A DNA stretch of 42,198 nt from a virus. Positions 16,101-23,556 of the stretch are shown here, piece by piece; the stretch's first letter is position 1, and every line of letters starts with the position of its first letter. The notes under the pieces were generated by a model that was not told where the DNA came from, did not search any database, and saw only the letters and a program-made list of their open reading frames with translations. The position numbers and the translations under genes are program-made. The DNA lies in the IMG/VR virus record IMGVR_UViG_3300042939_000280, positions 1 to 42,198 of that record; one strand, written 5' to 3'.

Positions 16101-18520
16101 CCGATTGCAGTGCTGAGCTTTGAGCTGAAACCCTTGCCCGCTTTAGTGCCAGCCCCCGCGAACGCCGTAGCGGTGTTCGCTCCGACATTCTTCGCCGTCG
16201 ACGTTACAGCGGCCCCGCTGGCGGCAACGGCGGCAGATGCGCTGCTCATCAAACCGATGCGCCCGGCGAAGGTCTTGAACCCGGCAATCAGACCGGGCAA
16301 GACGGCCTTAACGTCCGTTACCCATTTTAATATTTGCCACAGCTTGACAACGCTCCAAGCGCCAGCAAGAAGAAGCACCGCATTCTTCCAGCCAATAGTC
16401 TGACCGATAAGAGAATCAAGGATCGGCAGCAGCCATGCTGCCGCGTCGGCGACGCCCTCAAATAGCTTGAAAAGCCATACGGCAACGTCTGCCACTTTGT
16501 CCAGAAGAACCAGGAACTCTTGCGGCGACTTGTTGCCAAAAACATTGTATATTTGCTGGCCAAGGCCGAAAAGAAACTTGCTGATCGCCTTAACGGCGTC
16601 GATGCCCTTCTGCATGAAGTTCTGCAGCGACCCGTCTTCCTGCGCCCTGGTGATGAAGTTGTCAAACGTCACCATCAAGTTCGTGAACCCGTCAGCAAGC
16701 CCCGGCAGGAACCCGGAACCCGTCTCCGCGATCTTCGTGAACGCATTCGTCAGTGCCAGAACACCCGGCCTGATGCGGTCGAACATCGACGCAACATTGG
16801 CGGCTATGGCGCTGACCCGCTGCTGCGTTTCCGGAGTCATGAATTGGAAAGAGATGCCGGTGAACATCTGATTGAACGACGTAGCGATGGACGTCATCAT
16901 CGTTTTCAACGTCGGGCCGAAAGTCTGAGCCAGGGCCTGCAAGGTCGGGGACACATCCGCGAACAACGCATCCTGAGTGGCCCTCTTGAGATCCCCAAGT
17001 GGACCGTCGACAAGATTCTTGAGTGAAAGCGCGGCCTGCTGCGCGTTCGGCGAAAGCCGATACAACGCCTCTGCGAACTTCTCGGGATCGCCCATGCTGC
17101 CAAGGGCGTCACCAAAACCCCACATACCGACAGTCAGGGTGGCAATCCCCGCTGTGGCCGCATAGGCCACAGCCGGCAGCAGCGCAATAGACTGGCTGGC
17201 GGTGACCGCGGCCTCGGCAACGGTAGCCATGATTGCGGCGACGGGGAGAATTGCTGTGGGCGACAGGGTACCCAGCGGGGTGAGCGCGCCGATATTTCGC
17301 GCTATGTACTGACCCGCGCTTTGCGGTTTCAGCTTGGCCCTATCCCTCGCCTCCCGCGCCCTCTTTCTTTCTTCAGCTCTTTGTCCAGCCAGTTCCTGCT
17401 GCTTGTAGTAGTCGTTGAGGGCGGCGTTGGAGTCTTTAACAATCCTTTTCTGCGCCAGGAAAGCTTTATTGATTTTCCCAATCTGAATTGCCAGGGCCTC
17501 TGAACTCACCGAACTGTCTTGGGACATCTGGTGATACTTCTGAAGCTCTTCAGAAACTTTCTGAGCGGAGTCGTCAACCCGATCGAACTGCCGGGCCAGG
17601 TTCCTGTTCTGGTCGACCGCATCCTGATTGGCGTATCGAAGTCTCTTCGTCTGCATTTCCATGTTGAGACTTTGATCGGCGAGGCCGCGTAGCGACTTCT
17701 CGTTCCGCTGGATCACGGAATCGTGGTCGCGCTGTTGCCGGACCAGATCGACGATTGCTGCATTCAAGTTCCGCGCTTGGCGCGCTTCTGCTTCTTTGGC
17801 GTCCTTGAGGGCGCGACCCTTCGCCTTAATCTGCGAGGCACGAACCCCTTCGGTCTTGCGGAGTTCGTTGTAGTCCTCTTGCACCCTGGCGACCTTCTTA
17901 GTGGCTTCGGTCAAGCCTTCCATCGACTTGGAGATGCTTTTGTTGTCTTGAACGTAGACGACGTTTGCGGCGTGCAGGTTTTCCGTGTCACGGCGCAGCT
18001 TGTTGGTCGTGCGGGAAAGCTGAGTTAACTCCTTTCTGTTGACAGCGGTGATCTTTGCGACATCACGGAGGTTCTTTTTGTAATCCCTGGTTTCTTCCTT
18101 CAGGGTTCTCTTGGCAAGCGCGTTAGCGCGGGACGCCTTGTTCTCGGCCTGCAACTTGTAGACAAGATTCTGCTCGGCAGCGGCAAGATCCTCGACGGCC
18201 GCGGTAATGGCTTTGTCTAGCTTTTCCTGCTCCTCGTCATCTTTGGCCGTGCGTCTACGGAGGTTTCTAAGGCTCTTTTTGGCTTCCTCATGGCGCAACG
18301 TAGCCTTGGTCAGCTCGTCGGTCTTGTTGATCGCATGATCCCGAGAGGTTGCTAAAGCATCGTCAAGCTTGACGAGCTGCTTAGTCGCCCCCTGCGCTGC
18401 CCTTACACCGCTGGCCTTGATTTCTTTCTCAAGGCCCTTCATGTAATCGCGAAGCTCATCACCCTCCTTAATCAGTCGACGCTGATTGAGGCGGGCGATG
18501 ATGTCGATGTAGATAGCCAA
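13112..18520 (-). CDS. Tape measure protein with embedded C39-like cysteine peptidase domain
   Basis: An 1802-residue protein, by far the largest here, which spans the tail lumen and sets tail length; this length predicts a long tail. The start is TTG at 18518-18520 after GGGAGG. Residues 1-390 are highly charged coiled coil. Residues 410-490 hold long hydrophobic helices (TAILPVAAIMATVAEAAVTA, YAATAGIATLTVGMWGFGDA), and 760-790 has another. Residues about 1255-1400 look like a C39-type papain-fold domain: Q1263 and C1268 (VQQYANNCINAA), H1361 (DYPYGHFIAVTGYD), then INLSDTG as a plausible acidic site. The remaining C-terminus is Pro/Ala/Gly-rich. A tape-measure peptidase could open peptidoglycan during entry; C39 identity is inferred from motifs. 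Confidence 0.9.
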   Translation of the reverse strand: MAIYIDIIARLNQRRLIKEGDELRDYMKGLEKEIKASGVRAAQGATKQLVKLDDALATSRDHAINKTDELTKATLRHEEAKKSLRNLRRRTAKDDEEQEKLDKAITAAVEDLAAAEQNLVYKLQAENKASRANALAKRTLKEETRDYKKNLRDVAKITAVNRKELTQLSRTTNKLRRDTENLHAANVVYVQDNKSISKSMEGLTEATKKVARVQEDYNELRKTEGVRASQIKAKGRALKDAKEAEARQARNLNAAIVDLVRQQRDHDSVIQRNEKSLRGLADQSLNMEMQTKRLRYANQDAVDQNRNLARQFDRVDDSAQKVSEELQKYHQMSQDSSVSSEALAIQIGKINKAFLAQKRIVKDSNAALNDYYKQQELAGQRAEERKRAREARDRAKLKPQSAGQYIARNIGALTPLGTLSPTAILPVAAIMATVAEAAVTASQSIALLPAVAYAATAGIATLTVGMWGFGDALGSMGDPEKFAEALYRLSPNAQQAALSLKNLVDGPLGDLKRATQDALFADVSPTLQALAQTFGPTLKTMMTSIATSFNQMFTGISFQFMTPETQQRVSAIAANVASMFDRIRPGVLALTNAFTKIAETGSGFLPGLADGFTNLMVTFDNFITRAQEDGSLQNFMQKGIDAVKAISKFLFGLGQQIYNVFGNKSPQEFLVLLDKVADVAVWLFKLFEGVADAAAWLLPILDSLIGQTIGWKNAVLLLAGAWSVVKLWQILKWVTDVKAVLPGLIAGFKTFAGRIGLMSSASAAVAASGAAVTSTAKNVGANTATAFAGAGTKAGKGFSSKLSTAIGSFNWAGVGAAVGLSIATPILSSLDRKFNEWIASKQDNPQGYMNDYNKKQDEKIFPTWVPFLSAYEDWIRGLTDSPAPPTPPSRDSFYKDWYPRGENPAGPTMPEWPEVPPGYNDYEFPLPGTVIDPKTGKALTESELLDKYRGELPRESYAVDPFTNPITGQKITPMLPMGANGMPEYPTGGTPGTPSIRGPVMPQYNSFGQLTGYGANMVDPQEVFDAQLAVVDRATDLEEANKDLLAAKQSGLLSEEEIHDLERKVLDGRLQLHKALVGLGKAQAGDVEKLKTETENARDSLGDFGAEIDKDFGISKGLTGIAENITKFLANLAFAPVFGAIRGAQAGLGFPQGEGAGSGLAGMAASSMGYYKNGPLDPGRETVAGAPAYAPSGSPGYSPNWYGGGVLDAPVSPRPASVSDPSAWVGGAGDFGTNYEGGGAGPARFGGKLPGVNLNTIPVAVQQYANNCINAAAQIVLSAGGVNMSQDDLDGVIARGGGISSLSAGLNRLNPSGGYTALEASGGSPDVLFNAVKDSIDRGVGSVLNVAPGSSIAGRDYPYGHFIAVTGYDPRTGRINLSDTGDGSMYSVTADEAFRSSRGRGLVAGTGVPQRGRRQQSGSAPSGPVYGPPLPRYANGGEVPIMAHSGEHVLTRDDVAALGGQAAVYDFRRSLHSYAVGGAVPRTPAPPPLPPALEGGGVRGLSGVAADMFGRGSGAGSAPFNPGPKKTSSSGSQPNDLGSLLGVGDSPPPQPAPPPPPQPPATPAAEAPKPPPLAAEAPVVPVPPAVPTVPETVMPAGVETPGTVIGAQVEAPEGYGGGLSVGGGLVGLAQNAAVSAVQAAGLAADAAGAYGGGSAGAAVASAAMQMGFEQLNRAIEYGGQVAAIGVQGLMETFMPAGGSELAQNNWLTRFAGGIAGAAPAMANLAGGQNASNQSTLAGVGGPPTPEQIATQGMDPNRSQHTGTGAPAGPYTAVAINGPYIVQSTEDRAGQDLVRHIPAPGAR

Positions 18521-18561
18521 CGGTGACTACCTCCCGTCGCTACAAATGCAGGCTGCCGCTG

Positions 18562-19501
18562 TCACCAGTCATCATCCCCGACGTCAGGGGTGTTGCGTTT
18601 CGCAACACCCGGCTTCGCGGCGAAGGAATAGAAACTCTCCCGCACTTCGGTCTGCGCTTCAGCCTTCTCGGCAAGCTCCCGCAACTTTAACGCCGAAAGA
18701 TGAATCTGCGATCCATACTCTTCGCCCTTGACCTTGGGCAGGAAGGATGCACGAAGTACCGCTATCTCGTTGGCGATCTGCGCCCACACCTTTTCCTCGC
18801 CGGAATACTCCCCGCCCCTAGCAGCGGTCTTGAAGGCACCCCGCTCAGGCATGAACTCCAAGAGTTCGAGCAACTCGTAGGAGGACATGGACCCATCGTG
18901 CCATTCTTTTATCCGGCGATGATGGTACTGCGACAGGTCACTTGCGATTTGACGAGGGTACTGCCGCCAGATCCACAGCGCCTCCCTCACTTTTCGAGTC
19001 AGCCGCCTCACGGTCCCGCAACTCGGCCGCCTGCTTGGCCCAGGCACGCCACACGTCACCGGCCGACTTGCCGCCAGCCACGAGGCGCTGGTAGCCGTCC
19101 TCGCCGAGGGCGATCCGCGCCACCCGCACCGAATGGGGCGGCTTGATCAGTTCGCCGTTCTTGCGGTACGGCCGCTTCAGCGCACCAAGTGACACGGAGG
19201 CAGGCAGCACCACACCGTTCTCGTTGCCGTCAGGGTCCTTGAGCCGCTGTTCGGGGATGTGGATGTCCTCTTCGCGGTCGTAGGACTCCATCTCGAACTG
19301 AAGCTCTTCGTACTGCTCCATCGCTTCGTCGTCCAGCATCCCCAGGTCGGGGTGTGGGGGGATGGAGATGGTGGTTCCGTCGTTCAGTTCCATCTCGATG
19401 TCGGCGAACAGCGAGTCGTAGGCGTCGGCCTGCTCGCGTGCTTGCTGGCCAGCGTTCGGGGCGGTGTGAGGGAGGTTGCGAATTTTCTCAGGCATAGGCA
19501 T
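18562..19501 (-). CDS. Tail assembly chaperone fusion made by programmed frameshift
   Basis: The second frame (open from 19059 to a stop at 18562) has no good start of its own and overlaps the first chaperone gene by about 120 bp, the usual setup for a frameshifted G/GT pair just before the tape measure. It lies in the +1 frame (equally -2) relative to the upstream gene. A shift at TCG-AAA-A-GTG (about 18988-18997) would join residue 170 of the first protein to VREALWIWRQYPRQIASDLS, giving about 312 residues. The T part contains SSYELLELLEFMPERGAF, typical of the family, and ends with the palindrome-encoded GVAKRNTP and DVGDDDW. It chaperones the tape measure during tail assembly. Confidence 0.8.
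18589..18609. repeat. Dispersed palindrome (copy 6), in coding sequence
   Basis: GGTGTTGCG-TTT-CGCAACACC, perfect. It is translated as GVAKRNTP nine residues before the end of the frameshifted chaperone product. Confidence 0.95.
18938..19501 (-). CDS. Tail assembly chaperone (upstream, unshifted form)
   Basis: A 187-residue protein between the major tail gene and the tape measure. It is acidic in the first half (ADIEMELNDGTTISIPPHPD, EEDIHIPEQRL) and continues with a small domain (VVLPASVSLGALKRPYRKNG, ALGEDGYQRLVAGGKSAGDV, then WRAWAKQAAELRDREAADS). It ends in a low-complexity tail after the presumed slip site. Tail chaperones of siphophages have this position, length and acidity. The only gene between it and the major tail gene is a plus-strand regulator, so the leftward order is preserved around that insertion. 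Confidence 0.8.
   Translation of the reverse strand: MPMPEKIRNLPHTAPNAGQQAREQADAYDSLFADIEMELNDGTTISIPPHPDLGMLDDEAMEQYEELQFEMESYDREEDIHIPEQRLKDPDGNENGVVLPASVSLGALKRPYRKNGELIKPPHSVRVARIALGEDGYQRLVAGGKSAGDVWRAWAKQAAELRDREAADSKSEGGAVDLAAVPSSNRK
18988..18997 (-). other. Candidate +1/-2 frameshift site of the tail chaperones
   Basis: On the minus strand the upstream frame reads TCG-AAA-AGT and the downstream frame reads CGA-AAA-GTG. Skipping one A (+1), or re-reading AAA after slipping back two (-2), moves translation into the T frame. The A-run is at 18991-18994. Placement is by inspection; other positions within 18938-19059 cannot be excluded. Confidence 0.5.
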
Positions 19502-19539
19502 TGGTTTACCAGATCAACGATCAAACGTCCAAACATGAG

Positions 19540-19570
19540 TTGCCTATGTCCAACAATGATGTCCTATCAT
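19540..19570 (+). promoter_or_regulatory. Candidate promoter of the XRE-type gene
   Basis: TTGCCT at 19540-19545 and TATCAT at 19565-19570 are 19 bp apart. The ATG at 19578 follows the -10 box by 7 nt, so the mRNA is probably leaderless, as is common in mycobacteria. No ribosome-binding site precedes the ATG. Confidence 0.55.
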
Positions 19571-19577
19571 CTAAAAC

Positions 19578-20006
19578 ATGCCCGGAGTGAAATCAGAATT
19601 AGGCCTCACCGCACTAGTGGTAGCCGCCAATGTTCGACGCCACCGCGAACGGATGGGGCTGGGGTTCGCCCAGCTGTCCCGCGAACTCATCAGAGCCGGC
19701 CGCGACATTCCACCGCTAGGACTTGGGCGCATCGAGTCCGGCGATCGCAGAGTGGACGTCGACGAACTCACCGCGCTGGCTGCGGCGTTCGGCGTCTGCC
19801 CAGCCACTCTGCTCATGCCGGAAACCGAAGACCCGGAAGCCATGGTGCAACTCACAGGCGTCGAAAGAGGGCAAGCCCAACGCATCTGGTCATGGCTGAC
19901 CGGCTCCTACCCGCTGGACGGATCGGTGCTGGCGTTCTTCAACGTCGCGCTCCCGCTGTGGGAGCGCGATGCCGTCGAACAGAAGATCGGTGCCGTGCGG
20001 AGCTAG
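19578..20006 (+). CDS. XRE-family helix-turn-helix regulator, inserted against the tail operon
   Basis: A 142-residue protein on the plus strand inside a long minus-strand block. Residues 11-70 form an XRE/lambda-repressor-type domain: ALVVAANVRRHRERMGLGFA, QLSRELIRAG, then LGLGRIESGDRRVDVDELTA and LAAAFGVCPATLLMP. The rest (WSWLTGSYPLDG, AFFNVALPLWERDAVEQ) may mediate dimerisation. It has its own putative promoter and probably a leaderless start, and it ends in a palindrome that separates it from the convergent major tail gene. This is the layout of a moron, a gene that can be expressed from a prophage. It may be a lysogeny or superinfection regulator; the target is unknown. Confidence 0.8.
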   Translation: MPGVKSELGLTALVVAANVRRHRERMGLGFAQLSRELIRAGRDIPPLGLGRIESGDRRVDVDELTALAAAFGVCPATLLMPETEDPEAMVQLTGVERGQAQRIWSWLTGSYPLDGSVLAFFNVALPLWERDAVEQKIGAVRS

Positions 20007-20026
20007 GTGTTGCGAAACGCAACACC
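20006..20026. repeat. Dispersed palindrome (copy 7), between convergent genes
   Basis: GGTGTTGCG-AAA-CGCAACACC, perfect. Its first base is the last base of the XRE gene's TAG stop, and the major tail stop codon lies 10 bp beyond. Here it could act as a bidirectional terminator, though no T-run follows. Confidence 0.95.
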
Positions 20027-20036
20027 CTTGGCGCTA

Positions 20037-20897
20037 CTAATCCGCCAGGTCCGTCGGCGCACCAACGACAGCGCCACCCGTTTTGCCGGTGGTGTTGATG
20101 TCGGTCCAAGCCTCGCCGCCGACCCACTCCGCGTAGTACAGCGGAACGAGTTCGTCGGAGTTCGGGTTGTTCGGGTCCTTGCCGACGAAGTACGGATCGG
20201 GCAGGACCATGTAGCCCAGCGAGCCGGAGTCGGGATCGGTCTTGGACCGGCGGAACGAACCGATGTCGTTCAGCTTGCACAGCGAGTAGCCCTCGGCGGT
20301 GTACAGGAACTTGCCCCGCTTGCGGCGGGCGAACATCAGGAGGATCTGGTACTCGGGGCCTTCGTTGTCGATCGGCTTACCGATGTTGAAGTCGGCGGTG
20401 CCGGGGTCTTCCACAATCGACTTGCCGTCTGCGTCGCTGAGCGCCAGGTTCATACGCAGGCGCTTCATCAGCGGCTTCACGGTTTCGACGCCGGTGAAGT
20501 TGATCGACAGAGCCTCGGAGGTCAGGTCCGAATCGAAGGGCATGTTCGACTGCAAGATCATCTGGTTGTCGTTGGAGATGTCGGCAGCGCGTTCCGGCCC
20601 GCCATCCTCGGTGAGAGCACCGATCAGATGGAATCCCTCATTCGGCTCGGGGTTGAGCTGCCAGTCGCCGTCGACCAGGACGTACGCGAACAGGTCGTCA
20701 CGCGGCGTGCCGTCAGCGGCGAACGGGGACCAGTTGGGAGTCGGCGGGGTGCCGGTCTTCCACGGACTGATGTTGGTCTCGGAGCCGCGGTTGTCGCGGA
20801 TCAGGATCGCCGCAAGGCCACCCCTGGTATTGAAGCGTGCATCGACATCGCCGAAGCCGCCTGCCCGCCACGATGTGCCCGTCGCTGGAATCGCCAT
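20037..20897 (-). CDS. Major tail protein
   Basis: A 286-residue protein that forms the stacked rings of the tail tube. It is preceded by GAGGAAAGG 8 nt before the ATG, one of the stronger ribosome-binding sites in the window, as expected for an abundant protein. The pattern GFGDVDARFNTRGGLAAILI at the start, ADISNDNQMILQSNMPFDSD with VETVKPLMKRLRMNLALSD in the centre and QILLMFARRKRGKFLYTAEG late in the chain is typical of actinophage tail-tube subunits. It lies between the tail terminator and the tail chaperones. The downstream XRE gene is convergent with it. Confidence 0.85.
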   Translation of the reverse strand: MAIPATGTSWRAGGFGDVDARFNTRGGLAAILIRDNRGSETNISPWKTGTPPTPNWSPFAADGTPRDDLFAYVLVDGDWQLNPEPNEGFHLIGALTEDGGPERAADISNDNQMILQSNMPFDSDLTSEALSINFTGVETVKPLMKRLRMNLALSDADGKSIVEDPGTADFNIGKPIDNEGPEYQILLMFARRKRGKFLYTAEGYSLCKLNDIGSFRRSKTDPDSGSLGYMVLPDPYFVGKDPNNPNSDELVPLYYAEWVGGEAWTDINTTGKTGGAVVGAPTDLAD

Positions 20898-20944
20898 AGT
20901 CGAACCCTTTCCTCACCCTGGATGATATGCCATTGACCGAGAAT

Positions 20945-21343
20945 CTAGTCGTAAGTCTGCCCGAACTGGTAGCGCGCCACATATCGAATGATCTGCTCGT
21001 TTTCGTGTCGCAGCCTGCGCGGTGACTCGAACACCCTCATCCAATCAATCGTGCCGTCCGTTTCTAGATAGCGACCCAATTGAAGCATCCTGGCATGGAC
21101 TCTATCTTTGACGTCACGCGCTGCATCTTCGCCAAGACTTTTTTCACACATGATGTCCACTTGAACCACAGGATCGGCGGTCGATTCCTCGAGAACTTCT
21201 CTGGACGTAATCTGCTGGACGAGTAGAAACGGGTAGGGGTCGCCTGCGCGGCGGGAGATGGATGTGCGGTACATCGGCATCAGCCACCCCACTACGAGGG
21301 TTTCGATGTCGGCGGGCGCGGTGTCCAGAATCTCGACGGTCAC
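20945..21343 (-). CDS. Tail terminator
   Basis: A 132-residue protein between the gp10-like connector and the major tail protein, where the tail terminator is found. MTVEILDTAPADIETLVVGW, RTSISRRAGDPYPFLLVQQI and ADPVVQVDIMCEKSLGEDAA, followed by a long helix with AARDVKDRVHARMLQLGRYL, match the strand-strand-helix layout of lambda gpU-type terminators. It caps the tail tube when the tape measure length is reached and joins the head. It overlaps the upstream gene by 4 bp. Confidence 0.75.
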   Translation of the reverse strand: MTVEILDTAPADIETLVVGWLMPMYRTSISRRAGDPYPFLLVQQITSREVLEESTADPVVQVDIMCEKSLGEDAARDVKDRVHARMLQLGRYLETDGTIDWMRVFESPRRLRHENEQIIRYVARYQFGQTYD

Positions 21344-21900
21344 GTCCGCGGCTTACGTCGGGCAGCGTACTTGGCGGCCGCTTCAGGATTGGCGGCTTCC
21401 CACTCGTGGAACAACTCTTCGTTGGTTGGCCGCTTGCCTCGGTTGATGGCCTTATAGGGGCCACCCTTGACCCCGCTGGTCTTGGGCCAGGTGCTGTTGA
21501 AAGAGTTCTCGACCTCTGCGGCAAGCCCAAACGCCGGCGTCGGAGTGTTCGGGGTTGTGTGCCAACGATTATCTTTGCCGAACCAGGAACCCTCGCCTTC
21601 CTGGTCCGGCCCGGTGCCGTACTCAAGAAGATGTGCGATCTCGTCGCGGGTCACTGCGCGGGACTTCCAGCCGCCCAGGTTGCCGCCGTTAGCGCGGGTC
21701 GCCCTGATGGTTTCCCTGTGAATGGAATTGCGGTACTCGCCTGTGGCGTACCCGCGATCCAGATAAATGCGGGCGTTGTTCTTCCATTCGTTGACCACCG
21801 TGTCGCAAATGTCTGCGAAGTTATCCTCGGTGTGGTCCAGCCTTGTCTTGTCTAGCTCCATCGCTATCTCATTCATGATCTGCCTGCGGGTCACCGACAT
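21340..21900 (-). CDS. HK97 gp10-like head-tail connector/tail component
   Basis: A 186-residue protein. GYATGEYRNSIHRETIRAT, then EIAHLLEYGTG and WHTTPNTPTPAFGLAAEVEN are the signature strings of the gp10-like family, which sits at the head-tail interface. The start at 21900 has GAGGGGG 9 nt upstream; an ATG at 21876, overlapping the upstream stop as ATGAATGA, would give 178 residues. Gene order (adaptor, stopper, this gene, tail terminator, major tail) supports the call. Confidence 0.8.
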   Translation of the reverse strand: MSVTRRQIMNEIAMELDKTRLDHTEDNFADICDTVVNEWKNNARIYLDRGYATGEYRNSIHRETIRATRANGGNLGGWKSRAVTRDEIAHLLEYGTGPDQEGEGSWFGKDNRWHTTPNTPTPAFGLAAEVENSFNSTWPKTSGVKGGPYKAINRGKRPTNEELFHEWEAANPEAAAKYAARRKPRT

Positions 21901-22351
21901 CTGACGTCACCCCCTCAACGACGTACTGCTCAACAACCGGCTGCTCAACTTCAACCTCGTCTGTCGGGGTGTTGCGATCCGCAACACCCTCTTCCGGCTG
22001 CTCAACCTCAACCGGCTGCTCAACTTCAACCTCGCCTGTCGGGGTGTTGCGATCCGCAACACCCTCTTCCGGCTGCTCAACCGGCTGCTCAACCTCAACC
22101 GACGGGGTGTTGCGATCCGCAACACCCCCTTCCGGCGGGGTGTTGCGTTTCGCAACACCCTTGCGCCTGGGCTTGCCAACCTCGGGCTGAGATTCCTCGC
22201 CGGAATCCACCGGCTTCACATGCTCGGCCAGCGAAGCGGCATCATCCTCGCTGAGGGTGACCACCTGACCTGAACGCTTGTATCGAAAGCCCGTCCCCAC
22301 CGGGATGTAGCAATCCGAAACCACTTCATATCTACCCACGTCCACTCCCAT
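21869..22351 (-). CDS. Small connector-region protein whose C-terminal half is built from palindrome repeats
   Basis: A 160-residue protein. The first 45 residues (RYEVVSDCYIPVGTGFRYKR, SGQVVTLSEDDAASLAEHV) are a compact domain seen in short head-tail region proteins of actinophages. From about residue 60 the chain becomes low-complexity: four copies of GVA-K/D-RNTP (about 65-72, 76-83, 97-104, 122-129) separated by acidic EVEQPVE-type linkers. All four come from the palindrome at 21968-22159. The acidic linkers also repeat as a 75-bp DNA unit. The tail is probably disordered and exposed. The function is unknown; expansion of the element seems to have occurred without harming the folded part. 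Confidence 0.75.
   Translation of the reverse strand: MGVDVGRYEVVSDCYIPVGTGFRYKRSGQVVTLSEDDAASLAEHVKPVDSGEESQPEVGKPRRKGVAKRNTPPEGGVADRNTPSVEVEQPVEQPEEGVADRNTPTGEVEVEQPVEVEQPEEGVADRNTPTDEVEVEQPVVEQYVVEGVTSDVGDPQADHE
21935..22159. repeat. Cluster of four palindromes with 75-bp direct repeat (copies 8-11)
   Basis: Palindromes at 21968-21988, 22043-22063 and 22106-22126 have ATC as the centre; the one at 22139-22159 has TTT. The sequences from 21935 and from 22010 repeat with a 75-bp period. All four are translated, in the same frame. Confidence 0.95.
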
Positions 22352-22707
22352 CAGGTTTGCTTCTTGGAGATAACAGTAGCCTTGAACCAGCCGGTGAAAT
22401 CCTTAAAAGGCTGAACGCCACCAACAATCCAATACTGAATCCCATCGACACGAATCGCGTCGTCAGGCTGCGCTGCCATAATCTGCTGCCGCAAATCGTC
22501 GGTGTACTCACCGATCGGAATCGTCGTCTTCCACAACTCGGTGGCAACGTCATACCCAAGCTCCACCGCCTCCTTGTACGTCAGCGGCCGGTGATGGCAA
22601 CTAGGCGCGTCGATCAACGTCTCCACTTGAGGGTAAGTGCCCAGTTCGCCCGGCGTGTCGGCATCGGAATACGACACGAACGTCACGGTGTCTGGTCCGA
22701 ATGGCAC
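22351..22707 (-). CDS. Head-to-tail stopper
   Basis: A 118-residue protein that follows the adaptor. MPFGPDTVTFVSYSDADTPG opens a small beta-barrel, with TAYKE-like YKEAVELGYDVATELWKTT, then DDAIRVDGIQYWIVGGVQPF and DFTGWFKATVISKK, the typical layout of HK97/SPP1-type stoppers that plug the portal after packaging. Its stop shares one base with the next start. The identification rests on gene order and fold-like pattern. Confidence 0.7.
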   Translation of the reverse strand: MPFGPDTVTFVSYSDADTPGELGTYPQVETLIDAPSCHHRPLTYKEAVELGYDVATELWKTTIPIGEYTDDLRQQIMAAQPDDAIRVDGIQYWIVGGVQPFKDFTGWFKATVISKKQT

Positions 22708-22713
22708 GATGCC

Positions 22714-23316
22714 TCACATGAACTCGACGGGGGGGAGCCGGTAGCCGTCGAAAGCACTCATGAACGAGTACAGCGCAGACTCCGCAGCGTTGGAATATCG
22801 GTCAGCCCAACGATAGGTAACGTCGTCAACCTTCTTCGACACAATGTCTAACTCGCTGGTGCCAGACATCTGCATCTGACCCATCTCGTCCACCATCGAC
22901 AACACGGCGTAACGCCAATCAGCAGCTTCCTCTTCGGTGTAGCCATGCGTCATAGCCACACCGATGGACTGATAGTCACGCCCCCACCAACCGCCCGACG
23001 ATTTACGAATGGCAGCCGGACGTGACGTGATACCCGGTGGCCCGCCAGGCGTTACCGACAAAGAGTTCAAGCTCAGTAACGTGCCCTTTTCGCTGACGCT
23101 GGTCAACGTGACCAACTTGCGCGTTGGAAGCATCAAGATCCTGCTACCCGGCCCATCCAACATGATGGAATCAGCGGTGACCGGAGTCACGACCCACCCG
23201 CAATACCGGCGGGCCGTGACGAGTGCGGCATCCAACATCCGCACCACTTCCGGATCATCGCTTCTCAGCCGTCCGTTGGTGAAGTCCTCGACATCAAGAG
23301 CACTCAACTCGGGCAC
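22714..23316 (-). CDS. Head-to-tail adaptor
   Basis: A 200-residue protein downstream of the capsid gene. MPELSALDVEDFTNGRLRSD then EVVRMLDAALVTARRYCGW is the helical N-terminus typical of HK97 gp6-like adaptors. LMLPTRKLVTLTSV and IRKSSGGWWGRDYQSIGVAM form the beta hairpin, and EEAADWRYAVLSMVDEMGQ a late helix. The protein joins the portal ring to the stopper. Confidence 0.8.
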   Translation of the reverse strand: MPELSALDVEDFTNGRLRSDDPEVVRMLDAALVTARRYCGWVVTPVTADSIMLDGPGSRILMLPTRKLVTLTSVSEKGTLLSLNSLSVTPGGPPGITSRPAAIRKSSGGWWGRDYQSIGVAMTHGYTEEEAADWRYAVLSMVDEMGQMQMSGTSELDIVSKKVDDVTYRWADRYSNAAESALYSFMSAFDGYRLPPVEFM

Positions 23317-23325
23317 ATGAAACCC

Positions 23326-23556
23326 CTACGCTGACGCGGAATCCTCAAGGGGCAACTCGGCTGCATCTTCCGCAGTCGGCAACTCCGGCTCCAACTCCGG
23401 CTCCGGCTCCGGCTCCGGCTTAGCCTTCGACGCAGCTTTCTTCGGAGCGGACTTCGGTGCAGCCTTCCCCGCCGCCTTGACGGCGGCGGCGACCTCGGCG
23501 TGGTTAACCGATCCGGCTACCCCGTAACTTCCGTCCGGGTTCACCTTGATCCGCAT
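23326..23556 (-). CDS. Small Lys/Ala/Pro/Glu-rich head-region protein
   Basis: A 76-residue protein whose ATG overlaps the capsid stop (TGATG). MRIKVNPDGSYGVAGSVNHA forms a short start. The middle is basic and histone-like (KAAGKAAPKSAPKKAASKAK), then acidic (a run of PEPEPE and ELEPEL). It is probably disordered. Genes of this type often follow the capsid in actinophages; a role in DNA condensation or head decoration is possible, but nothing here shows it. Confidence 0.65.
   Translation of the reverse strand: MRIKVNPDGSYGVAGSVNHAEVAAAVKAAGKAAPKSAPKKAASKAKPEPEPEPELEPELPTAEDAAELPLEDSASA

Noticed and set aside
3384-22159. Palindrome copies as a CRISPR array
   Set aside because: Copies are scattered over the window with very uneven spacing, many lie inside genes, and no cas genes other than a Cas4-like recombination nuclease are present.
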